Below are positions 32,692-40,421 of a DNA stretch of 64,000 bases, in pieces. Every line of letters begins with the position of its first letter. The first letter of the stretch is position 1. Both the position numbers and the translations under genes were made by a program. This DNA is from Microbacterium murale. Lineage in GTDB: Bacteria; Actinomycetota; Actinomycetes; Actinomycetales; Microbacteriaceae. The notes beneath the pieces were generated by a model. That model saw only the letters and a list, made by a program, of their open reading frames with translations, had not been told where the DNA came from and searched no databases. The stretch spans positions 3,658,001 through 3,722,000 of the forward strand of contig NZ_JAUSXK010000001.1 of NCBI RefSeq assembly GCF_030815955.1. The letters run 5' to 3'.

Positions 32692-33345
32692 TCAAGAGAT
32701 GAGCAGCGGGAGGAATCCGATGGAGCCGATGAAGAGGAACGAGAAGATCGACACGACGACGATGAGCGCGAGGATCGCGACCCCGACGTAGCCCAGCACG
32801 AGACCGGCGATCGCCATTCCGCGACCACCGATGGCGGAACCCTGGCGCGTCTGCTTCAACGCCATGTGACCGGTGATGATCGCCGCCAACGACGCCAGCA
32901 GCGGGAAGACAGCGAAGCTCAGAACGATACCGGCGATGCCGGTGACGAGCGACGCGACGGCGAGCCCGCTGGTGGGCAGAGGTGCGGCGTAGGGTCGGGC
33001 GGCGGCATATGGCTGACCGACCGCGTACGGCTGGCTGTTCGTGTACGGCTGACTGTTCGGATAGGGCTGCGAAGGACCGTTCTGCGGGGAAGCGTTCGGA
33101 TACGACTGCGGCTGCGAACTGTAGCCGGGTGCAGCGGGCTGCACCTGCTGTTGAGGCTGCGCCGTCGGATACGGTGGCTGGGGTTGAGCTGGCGCCGCCG
33201 GATACGGTGGCTGGGGTTGAGCTGGCGCTGCCGGATACACGGGCGTACTCTGCGCGGAGGCACCGGGGTACGGGTGCTGGCCGCCGAGGGCGGACCCGGG
33301 CGGGACAGCCGGTCCTGCTGCGGGGGTGGTGCTTTCGTCGCTCAT
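32692..33345 (-). CDS. DUF4190-type membrane protein with a Pro/Gln/Tyr-rich N-terminus
   Basis: 217 residues from the ATG at 33343-33345 (AAAGG upstream). The first 130 residues are low complexity, dominated by Pro, Gln, Ala, Tyr and Ser, with imperfect AQPQPPYPAAP units. Then two TM segments, GLAVASLVTGIAGIVLSFAV and GMAIAGLVLGYVGVAILALI, flank a short loop with GHMALKQTRQGSAIGGRGMA, the DUF4190 signature. A third hydrophobic stretch closes the C-terminus. Such proteins are common in actinobacteria and their function is unknown; the low-complexity part may serve as a flexible cytoplasmic tether. Confidence 0.85.
   Translation of the reverse strand: MSDESTTPAAGPAVPPGSALGGQHPYPGASAQSTPVYPAAPAQPQPPYPAAPAQPQPPYPTAQPQQQVQPAAPGYSSQPQSYPNASPQNGPSQPYPNSQPYTNSQPYAVGQPYAAARPYAAPLPTSGLAVASLVTGIAGIVLSFAVFPLLASLAAIITGHMALKQTRQGSAIGGRGMAIAGLVLGYVGVAILALIVVVSIFSFLFIGSIGFLPLLIS
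33167..33232. repeat. 33-nt tandem repeat inside the DUF4190 gene
   Basis: Two adjacent copies (33167-33199 and 33200-33232) that differ at one base, plus the first bases of a third. They encode the 11-residue Pro/Gln/Tyr unit of the N-terminal domain. Copy-number changes would be in frame. Confidence 0.75.
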
Positions 33346-33476
33346 CGTGCAGCCTTTCGTCGTCCCCAGAGTCCCAGCCGGTCGTCGCGGTGTCAATCGG
33401 ACCGCTCCGCATCATGAGGCGCGGCCCCGATAGGATGGCTCGGGCCCCGACCGGGCGCCAGTGGGAGTGAGAGATC

Positions 33477-34187
33477 ATGAGTTCAGAACGTGTCGTCCTT
33501 GTCACCGGAGGCAACCGCGGCATCGGTCGTTCGATCGCCGAACGCTTCGTACGCGAGGGCTATCGTGTCGCGGTCACCGCGCGTAGCGGCGAAGGCCCGG
33601 AAGGCGCGCTCACGGTACGTGCAGATGTGACGGATGCCGCGTCCATCGACGCCGCCTTCACCGAGGTCGAGGAGAAGCTCGGTCCGGTGGAAATCGTGGT
33701 GGCGAACGCGGGAATCACGAAGGACACGCTTCTCATGCGCATGAGCGAAGACGACTTCGACAGCGTCGTCGCGACGAACCTCGGTGGAGCTTTCCGGGTC
33801 GTCAAGCGTGCGTCGAAAGGCATGCTGCGGGCTCGTTTCGGGCGCGTCATCCTGATCTCCAGCGTCGTCGGTCTGTACGGATCGGCCGGACAGGTCAACT
33901 ACTCCGCGTCGAAGAGCGGCCTGGTCGGCTTCGCCCGTTCGCTGACCCGCGAACTCGGTGCGCGCGGCATCACTGCGAACGTCGTCGCGCCGGGATTCAT
34001 CGAGACAGACATGACGGCAGAACTCTCCGAGGAGACTCAGAAGCAGTACAAGACGAATATCCCCGCAGGACGATTCGCCACGCCTGACGAAGTGGCCGGC
34101 GTCGTGACCTGGCTCGCCGGAGACGACGCGGCCTACATCTCCGGCGCTGTCATCCCCGTCGACGGCGGGTTGGGGATGGGCCACTGA
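33477..34187 (+). CDS. fabG: 3-oxoacyl-ACP reductase, short-chain dehydrogenase
   Basis: 236 residues. NAD(P)-binding TGGNRGIGRSIAERF (about 9-23), the NAGI motif VVANAGITKDTLLMRM, catalytic Ser in ISSVVGLYGSAGQ, and catalytic YSASK with Lys in NYSASKSGLVGF. The C-terminal PGFIETDMTAEL fits FabG of fatty-acid synthesis. GGGAGTGAG precedes the ATG. The short downstream gap holds a 7-bp stem that contains its own stop codon. In actinobacteria this FabG is sometimes near inhA, which is absent here. Confidence 0.9.
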   Translation: MSSERVVLVTGGNRGIGRSIAERFVREGYRVAVTARSGEGPEGALTVRADVTDAASIDAAFTEVEEKLGPVEIVVANAGITKDTLLMRMSEDDFDSVVATNLGGAFRVVKRASKGMLRARFGRVILISSVVGLYGSAGQVNYSASKSGLVGFARSLTRELGARGITANVVAPGFIETDMTAELSEETQKQYKTNIPAGRFATPDEVAGVVTWLAGDDAAYISGAVIPVDGGLGMGH

Positions 34188-34207
34188 CGCACGCGGTCAC
34201 TGCGTCA
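34185..34207. terminator. stem-loop between convergent fabG and hydrolase
   Basis: TGACGCA at 34185-34191 pairs with TGCGTCA at 34201-34207 around a 9-nt loop. It contains the fabG stop and the last codons of the oppositely oriented hydrolase (stop 34197-34199), leaving only 9 nt between the genes. No U-tract. Confidence 0.5.
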
Positions 34208-34889
34208 ACGCCGAGCTGATCAGCTCGGCAAGGCGTGCGGGCTGTGTGAACTGCGGCCAGTGGCCGGAACCGATCTTCAACACCGTCGCGTCGTCGATGG
34301 AGTGGTACTCATCGCCGTACGGTCCCCATCGATCGATCTGCGCCTCGAGTTCGTCCTGGCTGAGCGATCCCATCAGCAATGTGACCGGCACCCGGTGCCG
34401 TTCACCCGTCAGCAGGATCGGATCGGTCGGTACCCTCGCGGGAACCGACCTCGTCTGCGGCAGAGTGCGCGCACGCGTCGCGGCGTCGATGTCGTAGACG
34501 TCTTCATCAGGGAAGTACTCCCAACCGGGGAAGGGGATGACACCCTCGACCACGGGAAACTCGGAGATCTCGGAGCCGGGCGGCGGCGGCACGGTGTCCA
34601 CGAAGACGACGCGGCTCACTCGATCGGGGCGGGCATCTGCAGCGCCCCACACGACGTTCCCTCCGCCGCTGTGCCCGACGAGCACGACAGGACCCTTAGT
34701 CGCGTCGATCTGCGCGACGACCGCACGGACCCAATCGGCGATGCCGATGCCGGCGGACAACTCAGCCGGCTGACCTACACCCGGCATCGTCATGGGCACC
34801 GGTCGGTGGCCCGCAGCCTCGAGTGCGGGGGAGATGTCGGTCCATGACGCATCATCGAGCCAGAGACCCGGTATGAGAAGGATGTCCAT
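34197..34889 (-). CDS. alpha/beta-fold hydrolase
   Basis: 230 residues. LIPGLWLDDASW near the N-terminus replaces the HG motif, the nucleophile elbow is VGHSGGGN (Ser about 74), and the C-terminal catalytic His is in KIGSGHWPQFTQP. This resembles small esterase-like or lactonase-like actinobacterial hydrolases. No signal peptide. There is no Shine-Dalgarno; TAGCGT on the minus strand (34896-34901) ends 6 nt before the ATG, so the transcript is probably leaderless. It is transcribed in the opposite direction to fabG and ends 9 nt from it. Substrate unknown. Confidence 0.88.
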   Translation of the reverse strand: MDILLIPGLWLDDASWTDISPALEAAGHRPVPMTMPGVGQPAELSAGIGIADWVRAVVAQIDATKGPVVLVGHSGGGNVVWGAADARPDRVSRVVFVDTVPPPPGSEISEFPVVEGVIPFPGWEYFPDEDVYDIDAATRARTLPQTRSVPARVPTDPILLTGERHRVPVTLLMGSLSQDELEAQIDRWGPYGDEYHSIDDATVLKIGSGHWPQFTQPARLAELISSALTQ

Positions 34890-34938
34890 GGGCCAACGCT
34901 ACGCGGGGCATCCGACATCCGTGTCGGTCAGCCTGGGA

Positions 34939-35574
34939 TCAGGGCAGCAGCGGGATGACGGCGCTGAGATCCTGAGGTCCGACGACGAGGCTCGCGGATT
35001 CCCGCACCGCAGGCTTGGCGTTGAAAGCGAGCCCGAGGCCGGCGACGGCCATCATCTGCAGATCGTTCGCTCCGTCACCGATCGCGATCGTCGCGTGCAA
35101 TGGCACTCCGAGATCATCGGCCCATTCGGCGAGCGCATGAGCTTTGCCCGCAGCATCCACGATCTCGCCGTCGACATACCCCGTGAGGAGGCCGTCGGCG
35201 ACGGCGAGACGGTTGGCACGCCACCTGTCGACGCCCAAGGCGGGTGCGATGTGATCGAGGATCTCGTGGAATCCGCCGGAGACGACACCGACCACGCCGC
35301 CTCGCTCGTGCACTGCTGCAGTCAGCTCGCGTACACCCGGTGTGGGCTCGATGCGGGCCTGCACACGAGCGAACGCAGCGGTGGGCACGCCCTTGAGCGC
35401 CGCCGCCCGAGAGCGCAGGCTCGTCGCGAAGTCGACCTCGCCGCGCATGGCGGCTTCGGTGGCGCTCCGCACTTCTTCGCGGCGTCCTGCTTCATCTGCG
35501 AGGAGTTCGATCACCTCATTGCGGATGAGAGTGGAATCGGCATCGAGAACGACGAGGAAGCGCGCAGAGGTCAC
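34939..35574 (-). CDS. serB: phosphoserine phosphatase SerB
   Basis: 211 residues of the HAD type. The motif VVLDADSTLIRNEVIELLA supplies the DxDST nucleophile, VVGVVSGGFHEI is motif II, and AIGDGANDLQMM carries the metal-binding acids with the conserved K in FNAKPAVRE nearby. It removes phosphate from phosphoserine, the last step of serine synthesis, in the cytoplasm. It lacks the N-terminal ACT domain of the mycobacterial SerB2. The GTG at 35572-35574 is preceded by TACGCT (minus strand, 35582-35587) with a 7-nt gap, so it is likely leaderless. The glgC gene ends 23 nt upstream, in the same direction. Confidence 0.93.
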   Translation of the reverse strand: MTSARFLVVLDADSTLIRNEVIELLADEAGRREEVRSATEAAMRGEVDFATSLRSRAAALKGVPTAAFARVQARIEPTPGVRELTAAVHERGGVVGVVSGGFHEILDHIAPALGVDRWRANRLAVADGLLTGYVDGEIVDAAGKAHALAEWADDLGVPLHATIAIGDGANDLQMMAVAGLGLAFNAKPAVRESASLVVGPQDLSAVIPLLP

Positions 35575-35596
35575 GCGATCGAGCGTAGCGCGCCGT

Positions 35597-36841
35597 TCAG
35601 CGTTCGATCTGCACGCCCTTGCCGACCACGGTGATGCCCGACTCGGTCACGGTGAAGCCTCGCTCGAGATCTCGTTCGCGATCCACGCCGACGGTCGCGC
35701 CGTCGAGCAGCACGACGTTCTTGTCGAGCACGGCGCGGTGGATCCGAGCGCCCTGTCCGACCTGTACGTGGTCGAACAGCACGGAATCGGTGATCGTCGA
35801 GCCGCCGCCGGCGAGAGTGCCAGGGCCGACGACACTGCGCTCCAGGTGCGTGCCGGAGAGCACGGAACCCAGCGAGACGATCGAGTCGATCGCGTTGCCG
35901 ATCCGGCCGACGGCATCGCGGACGAATTTCGCGGGAGGCGCGTTCACACTCTGCGTCCGGATGGGCCACAGCGTGTTGTAGAGGTTGAACACCGGCAGTG
36001 TGGAGATCAGGTCCATGTGGGCGTCGAAGAACGAGTCGATCGTGCCGACGTCCCGCCAGTAGGCGCGGTCACGCGGCGACGAGCCTGGTACGTCGTTCTG
36101 CTTCATGTCGTAGAAGCCGGCTTCGCCTCGTTCGACGAAGTAGGGGATGATGTCGCCGCCCATGTCATGCGCCGAGGTGGGCAGCTCACCGTCGGACTCG
36201 ACAGCCTCGACGAGGGCATCTGTGTCGAAGATGTAGTTGCCCATCGAAGCGAGCACCTCGTGCGGCGAATCGGCGAGGCCCTCGATGTCTGTCGGCTTCT
36301 CGAGGAAAGCACGGATGCGGCCGGAGCCATCCGGATCCGCATCGATCACACCGAACTGGTTCGCCATCGCGAGCGGCTGGCGGATGCCAGCGACGGTCGC
36401 CTTCGCCCCGGAGGCGATGTGCGCCTTGACCATCTGGCGGAAGTCCATCCGGTACACGTGGTCGGCGCCGATCACCACCACGATGTCGGGTTTCTCGTCG
36501 TTGATGAGGTTGAGGCTCTGCAGGATCGCGTCCGCTGACCCGGAGAACCAGCGCTTTCCGAGCCGCTGCTGCGCAGGCACCGACGTGACGTAGGAGTCGA
36601 GCAGTGCCGACATCCGCCAGGTCTGCGATATGTGCCGATCGAGGCTGTGCGACTTGTACTGCGTCAGCACCACGACCTGGCGGAGCCCGGAGTTGATGAG
36701 GTTCGAGATCGCGAAATCGATCAGTCGATACTGGCCGCCGAAGGGCACGGCCGGTTTCGCCCGATCAGCTGTCAAGGGCATGAGTCGTTTGCCCTCGCCG
36801 CCGGCGAGGATGATGCCGAAAACCTTCTTTGGGACCGCCAT
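35597..36841 (-). CDS. glgC: glucose-1-phosphate adenylyltransferase
   Basis: 414 residues. The nucleotidyltransferase domain starts with [15 protein letters not shown] and [38 protein letters not shown] and GADHVYRMD follow, along with the glucose-phosphate-binding FLEKPT. The C-terminal third is a left-handed beta-helix. It makes ADP-glucose, the donor for the divergently encoded glycogen synthase. TATGGT (minus strand, 36848-36853) ends exactly 6 nt before the ATG, so the mRNA should be leaderless. The promoter lies back to back with that of glgA in a 46-bp gap. Confidence 0.96.
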   Translation of the reverse strand: MAVPKKVFGIILAGGEGKRLMPLTADRAKPAVPFGGQYRLIDFAISNLINSGLRQVVVLTQYKSHSLDRHISQTWRMSALLDSYVTSVPAQQRLGKRWFSGSADAILQSLNLINDEKPDIVVVIGADHVYRMDFRQMVKAHIASGAKATVAGIRQPLAMANQFGVIDADPDGSGRIRAFLEKPTDIEGLADSPHEVLASMGNYIFDTDALVEAVESDGELPTSAHDMGGDIIPYFVERGEAGFYDMKQNDVPGSSPRDRAYWRDVGTIDSFFDAHMDLISTLPVFNLYNTLWPIRTQSVNAPPAKFVRDAVGRIGNAIDSIVSLGSVLSGTHLERSVVGPGTLAGGGSTITDSVLFDHVQVGQGARIHRAVLDKNVVLLDGATVGVDRERDLERGFTVTESGITVVGKGVQIER

Positions 36842-36887
36842 GGCTCCACCATAGGTCCCGAACGCGTCGCTGTACTAGCGTTCAGAC
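36842..36887. promoter_or_regulatory. overlapping divergent leaderless promoters of glgC and glgA
   Basis: Minus-strand -10 TATGGT at 36848-36853 and plus-strand -10 TAGCGT at 36876-36881, each 6 nt from its start codon. With 17-nt spacing, each -35 region would fall on the other gene's -10 region, so binding at one promoter should exclude the other. Confidence 0.6.
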
Positions 36888-38072
36888 ATGCGCGTCGACA
36901 TGATCACGAAGGAATACCCGCCGGAGATCTATGGCGGGGCGGGAGTGCATGTTGCAGAACTCGTATCCGCGCTGCGTCGGTCGATCGACGTGCAGGTGCG
37001 CGCGTTCGGTGCAGAGCGTGATGAAGAGGGCACGCGGGCGTACCGGGTGCCAGCGGAACTCGCCGGCGCGAACGCAGCGGTGCAGACACTCGGCACGGAT
37101 CTGGCGATGGTGGGCGACATCGCAGGAGCAGACCTGGTGCACAGCCACACTTGGTACGCGAACTTCGCAGGGCATATCGCGTCGCAGCTGCACGGCATCC
37201 CGCACGTGCTCACGGCTCACAGTCTGGAGCCCCTGCGGCCGTGGAAGGCCGAGCAGCTCGGTGGCGGGTACGAGGTGTCCAGCGGGATCGAGAAGCTCGC
37301 GTATCAGAACGCCGCGGCGATCGTGGCCGTGTCCGGCGGAATGCGCGCCGACATCCTTCGCAGTTACCCCGGTGTCGACCCGGCTCGCGTCAGGGTCATC
37401 CACAACGGGATCGACATCGACCAATGGCGACCGGTGCAGGACGCCGCGTTCCTCGCGAGCATCGGCATGGATCCGACTCGACCGTCCGTGGTCTTCGTCG
37501 GTCGCATCACGCGGCAGAAGGGGCTGCCGTATCTGCTGCGCGCCGCCGCGAAGCTGCCTGCAGAGGTGCAGCTGGTGCTGTGCGCAGGGGCGCCGGACAC
37601 TCCTGAGATCATGGCCGAGGTCCAGGAGGGCGTGCGCATGCTGCAGCAGACGCGGCACGGCGTCATCTGGGTCGAACGAATGCTGCCCCGCACTGAACTC
37701 TCGGCGATTCTCACCGCAGCCACGACCTTCGTGTGCCCATCGATCTATGAACCGCTCGGCATCGTCAATCTCGAGGCCATGGCGTGCGGTACCGCCGTCG
37801 TCGGAACAGCGACGGGAGGAATTCCGGAGGTCGTCGATGACGGCGTCACCGGTCGCCTCGTGCCGATCGAGCAGGCGACGGACGGGACGGGGGCGCCGGT
37901 GGACCCTGATCAGTACGTCGACGATCTCGCCCGCACCCTGGCAGAGGTCGCGATGGATCCGGTGCGGGCGGAAGCATACGGCGAGGCCGGTCGTGAGCGC
38001 GCCGCGCGCGAGTTCAGCTGGGCTTCGATTGCCGACACCACGCGGGCGCTCTACGCGGAGCTGACGGGTTGA
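36888..38072 (+). CDS. glgA: glycogen synthase, actinobacterial GlgA type
   Basis: 394 residues of the GT4 type. The N-terminal donor/acceptor loop is ITKEYPPEIYGGAGVHVAEL. The C-terminal half has VFVGRITRQKGLPYLLRAA and the E-x7-E segment EPLGIVNLEAMACGTAVVG. The ADP-glucose donor is implied by glgC next door. This group in mycobacteria (GlgM) can instead make maltose 1-phosphate from ADP-glucose and glucose 1-phosphate, and sequence alone does not separate the two activities. TAGCGT ends 6 nt before the ATG, so leaderless translation is likely. The downstream ABC gene has its own leaderless promoter. Confidence 0.92.
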   Translation: MRVDMITKEYPPEIYGGAGVHVAELVSALRRSIDVQVRAFGAERDEEGTRAYRVPAELAGANAAVQTLGTDLAMVGDIAGADLVHSHTWYANFAGHIASQLHGIPHVLTAHSLEPLRPWKAEQLGGGYEVSSGIEKLAYQNAAAIVAVSGGMRADILRSYPGVDPARVRVIHNGIDIDQWRPVQDAAFLASIGMDPTRPSVVFVGRITRQKGLPYLLRAAAKLPAEVQLVLCAGAPDTPEIMAEVQEGVRMLQQTRHGVIWVERMLPRTELSAILTAATTFVCPSIYEPLGIVNLEAMACGTAVVGTATGGIPEVVDDGVTGRLVPIEQATDGTGAPVDPDQYVDDLARTLAEVAMDPVRAEAYGEAGRERAAREFSWASIADTTRALYAELTG

Positions 38073-38089
38073 GCCGATAGGCTTGAAAC

Positions 38090-38875
38090 ATGCCGAGCGC
38101 TCTTGATTTCACCGATGTCGTCGTGCGCCGTGACGGGCGCAACATCGTCGATCATGTGACCTGGCAGGTCGCAGACGACCAGCGATGGGTGGTGCTCGGT
38201 CCCAACGGTGCGGGCAAGACGACCCTGCTTCAGCTCGCCGACACGCTGATGCACCCGACCGGCGGCACCGTGACGATCCTCGGAGAGACGCTCGGCCGCA
38301 CCGACGTCTTCGAGGTGCGTCCGCGGATCGGGTTCGCTTCGTCGTCGATGGCGAAGCGCATCCCACGTGACGAGAGCGTGCTCAATGCCGTTCTGACCGC
38401 TGCCTATTCCGTGACCGGCCGCTGGAACGAGCAGTACGAGAACATCGACGAGCGCCGCGCCCTGCGTGTGCTGGGGGAGTGGAAACTCGAACATCTCGCC
38501 GACCGGACCTTCGGCACGCTCAGTGACGGCGAGCAGAAACGTGTCCAGATCGCGCGTGCCGTCATGACGGACCCGGAGCTGCTGTTGCTCGACGAGCCGA
38601 CGGCTTCGCTCGATCTCGGTGCACGCGAGGAACTGCTGGCGCTGCTCAGCGGCTATGCATCGTCGCCGACGACTCCTGCGATGGTCATGGTCACCCACCA
38701 CGTCGAAGAGATCCCGGTGGGCTTCACTCACGTGCTGCTGATCCGCGACGGTCGTATCGTCTCGGCCGGTCCCATCGCAGAGAACCTGACGGCGGATGCT
38801 CTCACCGAGGCGTTCGGCATGCCGATCACGCTCAGCGCGGAGGACGGCAGGTACGCGGCGCGCGCCACGTCGTGA
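38090..38875 (+). CDS. ABC transporter ATP-binding protein, stand-alone
   Basis: 261 residues. Walker A GPNGAGKTT (about 39-47), signature LSDGEQKRVQIARA, in which Asp replaces the usual Gly, Walker B LLLLDEPTASLDL and the switch His in VTHHVEEIP. No TM segments and no permease gene next to it, resembling the ModF/YlmA group of soluble ABC proteins. TAGGCT at 38078-38083 lies 6 nt before the ATG, and it starts 17 nt after the glgA stop, so it may use its own leaderless promoter while reading on from glgA as well. Function unknown. Confidence 0.87.
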   Translation: MPSALDFTDVVVRRDGRNIVDHVTWQVADDQRWVVLGPNGAGKTTLLQLADTLMHPTGGTVTILGETLGRTDVFEVRPRIGFASSSMAKRIPRDESVLNAVLTAAYSVTGRWNEQYENIDERRALRVLGEWKLEHLADRTFGTLSDGEQKRVQIARAVMTDPELLLLDEPTASLDLGAREELLALLSGYASSPTTPAMVMVTHHVEEIPVGFTHVLLIRDGRIVSAGPIAENLTADALTEAFGMPITLSAEDGRYAARATS

Positions 38876-38884
38876 CCGCGAATC

Positions 38885-38915
38885 TGCTAGACTCGACCCT
38901 TGGTGCATATGCACC
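38885..38915 (+). promoter_or_regulatory. extended -10 promoter and 5' palindrome of rpmE2
   Basis: TGCTAGACT (extended -10 of the TGnTANNNT form) at 38885-38893 would start RNA near 38900. The transcript would begin with GGTGCATATGCACC at 38902-38915, a perfect 14-bp palindrome that can form a 5-bp stem with an AUAU loop, and could stabilise the mRNA or bind a regulator. The gap to the rpmE2 ATG holds the AAGGA Shine-Dalgarno. Confidence 0.5.
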
Positions 38916-38960
38916 CTCTGACTCTCTTTCTATCCGTATCCGCAAGCCAAGGAATCAGCA

Positions 38961-39215
38961 ATGAAGACTGACATTCACCCCGACTACCAGGCCGTCGTGT
39001 TCCGCGACCTCGGCTCGGGCGAGACGTTCCTCACCCGTTCGACTGTGACCAGCGAGAAGACCGTCGAGCTGGACGGTGTCGTCTACCCCGTCATCGACGT
39101 CGAGATCTCCTCGGCCTCGCACCCGTTCTACACGGGCAAGCAGCGCATCATGGACTCGGCCGGTCGTGTCGAGAAGTTCAACCAGCGCTTCAAGGGTTTC
39201 GGCGGCAGCAAGTAA
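38961..39215 (+). CDS. rpmE2: 50S ribosomal protein L31, type B
   Basis: 84 residues: [20 protein letters not shown] ... RFKGFG. It lacks the CxxC pairs of the zinc-binding L31, so it is the zinc-free type B form. In many bacteria it replaces the zinc form under zinc limitation through Zur control; I see no clear Zur box here, so it may be the constitutive L31 of this organism. AAGGA lies upstream of the ATG, and a U-tract terminator follows at 39235. Confidence 0.95.
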   Translation: MKTDIHPDYQAVVFRDLGSGETFLTRSTVTSEKTVELDGVVYPVIDVEISSASHPFYTGKQRIMDSAGRVEKFNQRFKGFGGSK

Positions 39216-39234
39216 TTTCTGCCCCAACGAGAGA

Positions 39235-39259
39235 GGCTCCGCTTCGGCGGGGCCTTTTT
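39235..39259 (+). terminator. Rho-independent terminator after rpmE2
   Basis: GGCTCCGC-TTCG-GCGGGGCC (39235-39254, 8-bp stem with one G-U pair) followed by TTTTT at 39255-39259. Sixteen nucleotides after the rpmE2 stop. One of two places in the window with a convincing U-tract terminator. Confidence 0.85.
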
Positions 39260-39302
39260 CGTACCCCCGGCGACATTCGCCGTTGGCCAGCAGTCTCGCC
39301 GA

Positions 39303-39593
39303 TCAATCGACCTCGATGACGATGCGGCCTTCATCGTCCATGCGGCCGGGACCTTTGTCCGGCGTCGGAGCGGGGACGGACGCGCGCTGTTGACGACCGC
39401 GCTCATCCGACGCCTCGTGCGCCGTGGGTGACCAGACAGCATCGAACACCCCCACCAGGCCACCGCTCGCCATCCCGCTGTACTTCTCTTCTACGCTCTT
39501 GCGTGAGAAGACGTGGCGTACTCCGATGAAGAACAGCAGAGGTATGGTGCCGAAGACGACTGCGATCGTCAACCATCCCATGATGTCGTTCAT
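39303..39593 (-). CDS. small single-pass membrane protein
   Basis: 96 residues. One TM, WLTIAVVFGTIPLLFFIGV (about 7-25), then a basic patch VFSRKSVEEKY and a Gly/Ala-rich stretch. The remaining half is polar and Asp/Arg/Pro-rich. The TAGAGT hexamer (minus strand, 39600-39605) lies 6 nt before the ATG, so it is likely leaderless and has its own promoter. Converges on the rpmE2 terminator. Function unknown; small actinobacterial envelope proteins of this type are common. Confidence 0.72.
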   Translation of the reverse strand: MNDIMGWLTIAVVFGTIPLLFFIGVRHVFSRKSVEEKYSGMASGGLVGVFDAVWSPTAHEASDERGRQQRASVPAPTPDKGPGRMDDEGRIVIEVD

Positions 39594-39635
39594 GAATTCA
39601 CTCTAAACAGCATGAACCTTTCTGGCATCCTTCCT

Positions 39636-40361
39636 TCAGGCGGATGCCGAGTCCGGTTGCCGTACCGGCCAGGTGCCGTCGAGGAAGTCTTCGGCGTCGA
39701 GCCGGCCGATCCGGATGAAGTACTCCGTCAGGCTTTCGGCCTGAGTGCGCGCCCAGCCGATCTGCTGCGTGTGCAGCTCCTGGGCCGAGGTGGCGAGGGG
39801 GAAACTCCGAGCGATCGCCTGGGCGACGCGGCCGGCGGCGATGGCATCTGCAGATGCCTCGTGCGCGCCGTCAAGCTGAACTGCGTAGTGCTCTGCGACG
39901 ACCTCCAGGGTTCGCTTTCCCTTGCGATAGCGATCGACGGCCTTGTCGATCACGTGCGGGTCGATGATGGGGCCAGGCGATTCGAGTGGCCGGATGCCGT
40001 GCCGGAGGCATTCGTGCGTGAGGAGTGAGAAATCATAGGACGCGTTGTAGGCGACCACGGGCATCCCCTGAGCGAAGAGCGCTCGCAGAGACTCAGTGAT
40101 CTCTGCGACGACGTCGCGTGCGACTCGGCCTTCACGCCGTGCCTGCTCGGTGCTGATGCCGTGCACGGCCGCCGCGCCGTCCGGAATCGGGATGCCGGGG
40201 TCGGCGAACCATGAGCGTGCGGCGATCTCGCGCCCTTTCGCATCGAGCACGCCTACGTGCGCAGTGACGATCCGGTCGGAAGTGACGTCGATACCGGTGG
40301 TCTCCAGATCGAAGACGCCGATGCGGCTGAGCCAGCCGGGGAGTTCGAGATCGATTGCCAT
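39636..40361 (-). CDS. DnaQ-like 3'-5' exonuclease
   Basis: 241 residues from the ATG at 40359-40361; a 85-codon open extension upstream lacks domain features and overlaps the hydrolase gene. The DEDDh active site is visible as D..E in IGVFDLETTG, Asp in VVAYNASYDFSLL, and the His-x4-Asp in GAHEASADA. Most similar to the exonuclease domain used for proofreading, but as a free enzyme, so a role in DNA repair or RNA maturation (RNase T-like) is plausible. TACCGT (minus strand, 40368-40373) ends 6 nt before the ATG: likely leaderless. Divergent from the hydrolase at 40422 with 60 bp between starts. Confidence 0.88.
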   Translation of the reverse strand: MAIDLELPGWLSRIGVFDLETTGIDVTSDRIVTAHVGVLDAKGREIAARSWFADPGIPIPDGAAAVHGISTEQARREGRVARDVVAEITESLRALFAQGMPVVAYNASYDFSLLTHECLRHGIRPLESPGPIIDPHVIDKAVDRYRKGKRTLEVVAEHYAVQLDGAHEASADAIAAGRVAQAIARSFPLATSAQELHTQQIGWARTQAESLTEYFIRIGRLDAEDFLDGTWPVRQPDSASA

Positions 40362-40421
40362 GACCCCACGGTAGGGATGCCCACAGACAATGCAATGGAG
40401 GCTCGCCCGTAGACTGGGCTC

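Noticed and set aside
38961..39215. Zur box in front of rpmE2
   Set aside because: No TGAAAATGATTTTCA-like palindrome was present; the only palindrome is GGTGCATATGCACC, which does not fit the actinobacterial Zur consensus as I know it.
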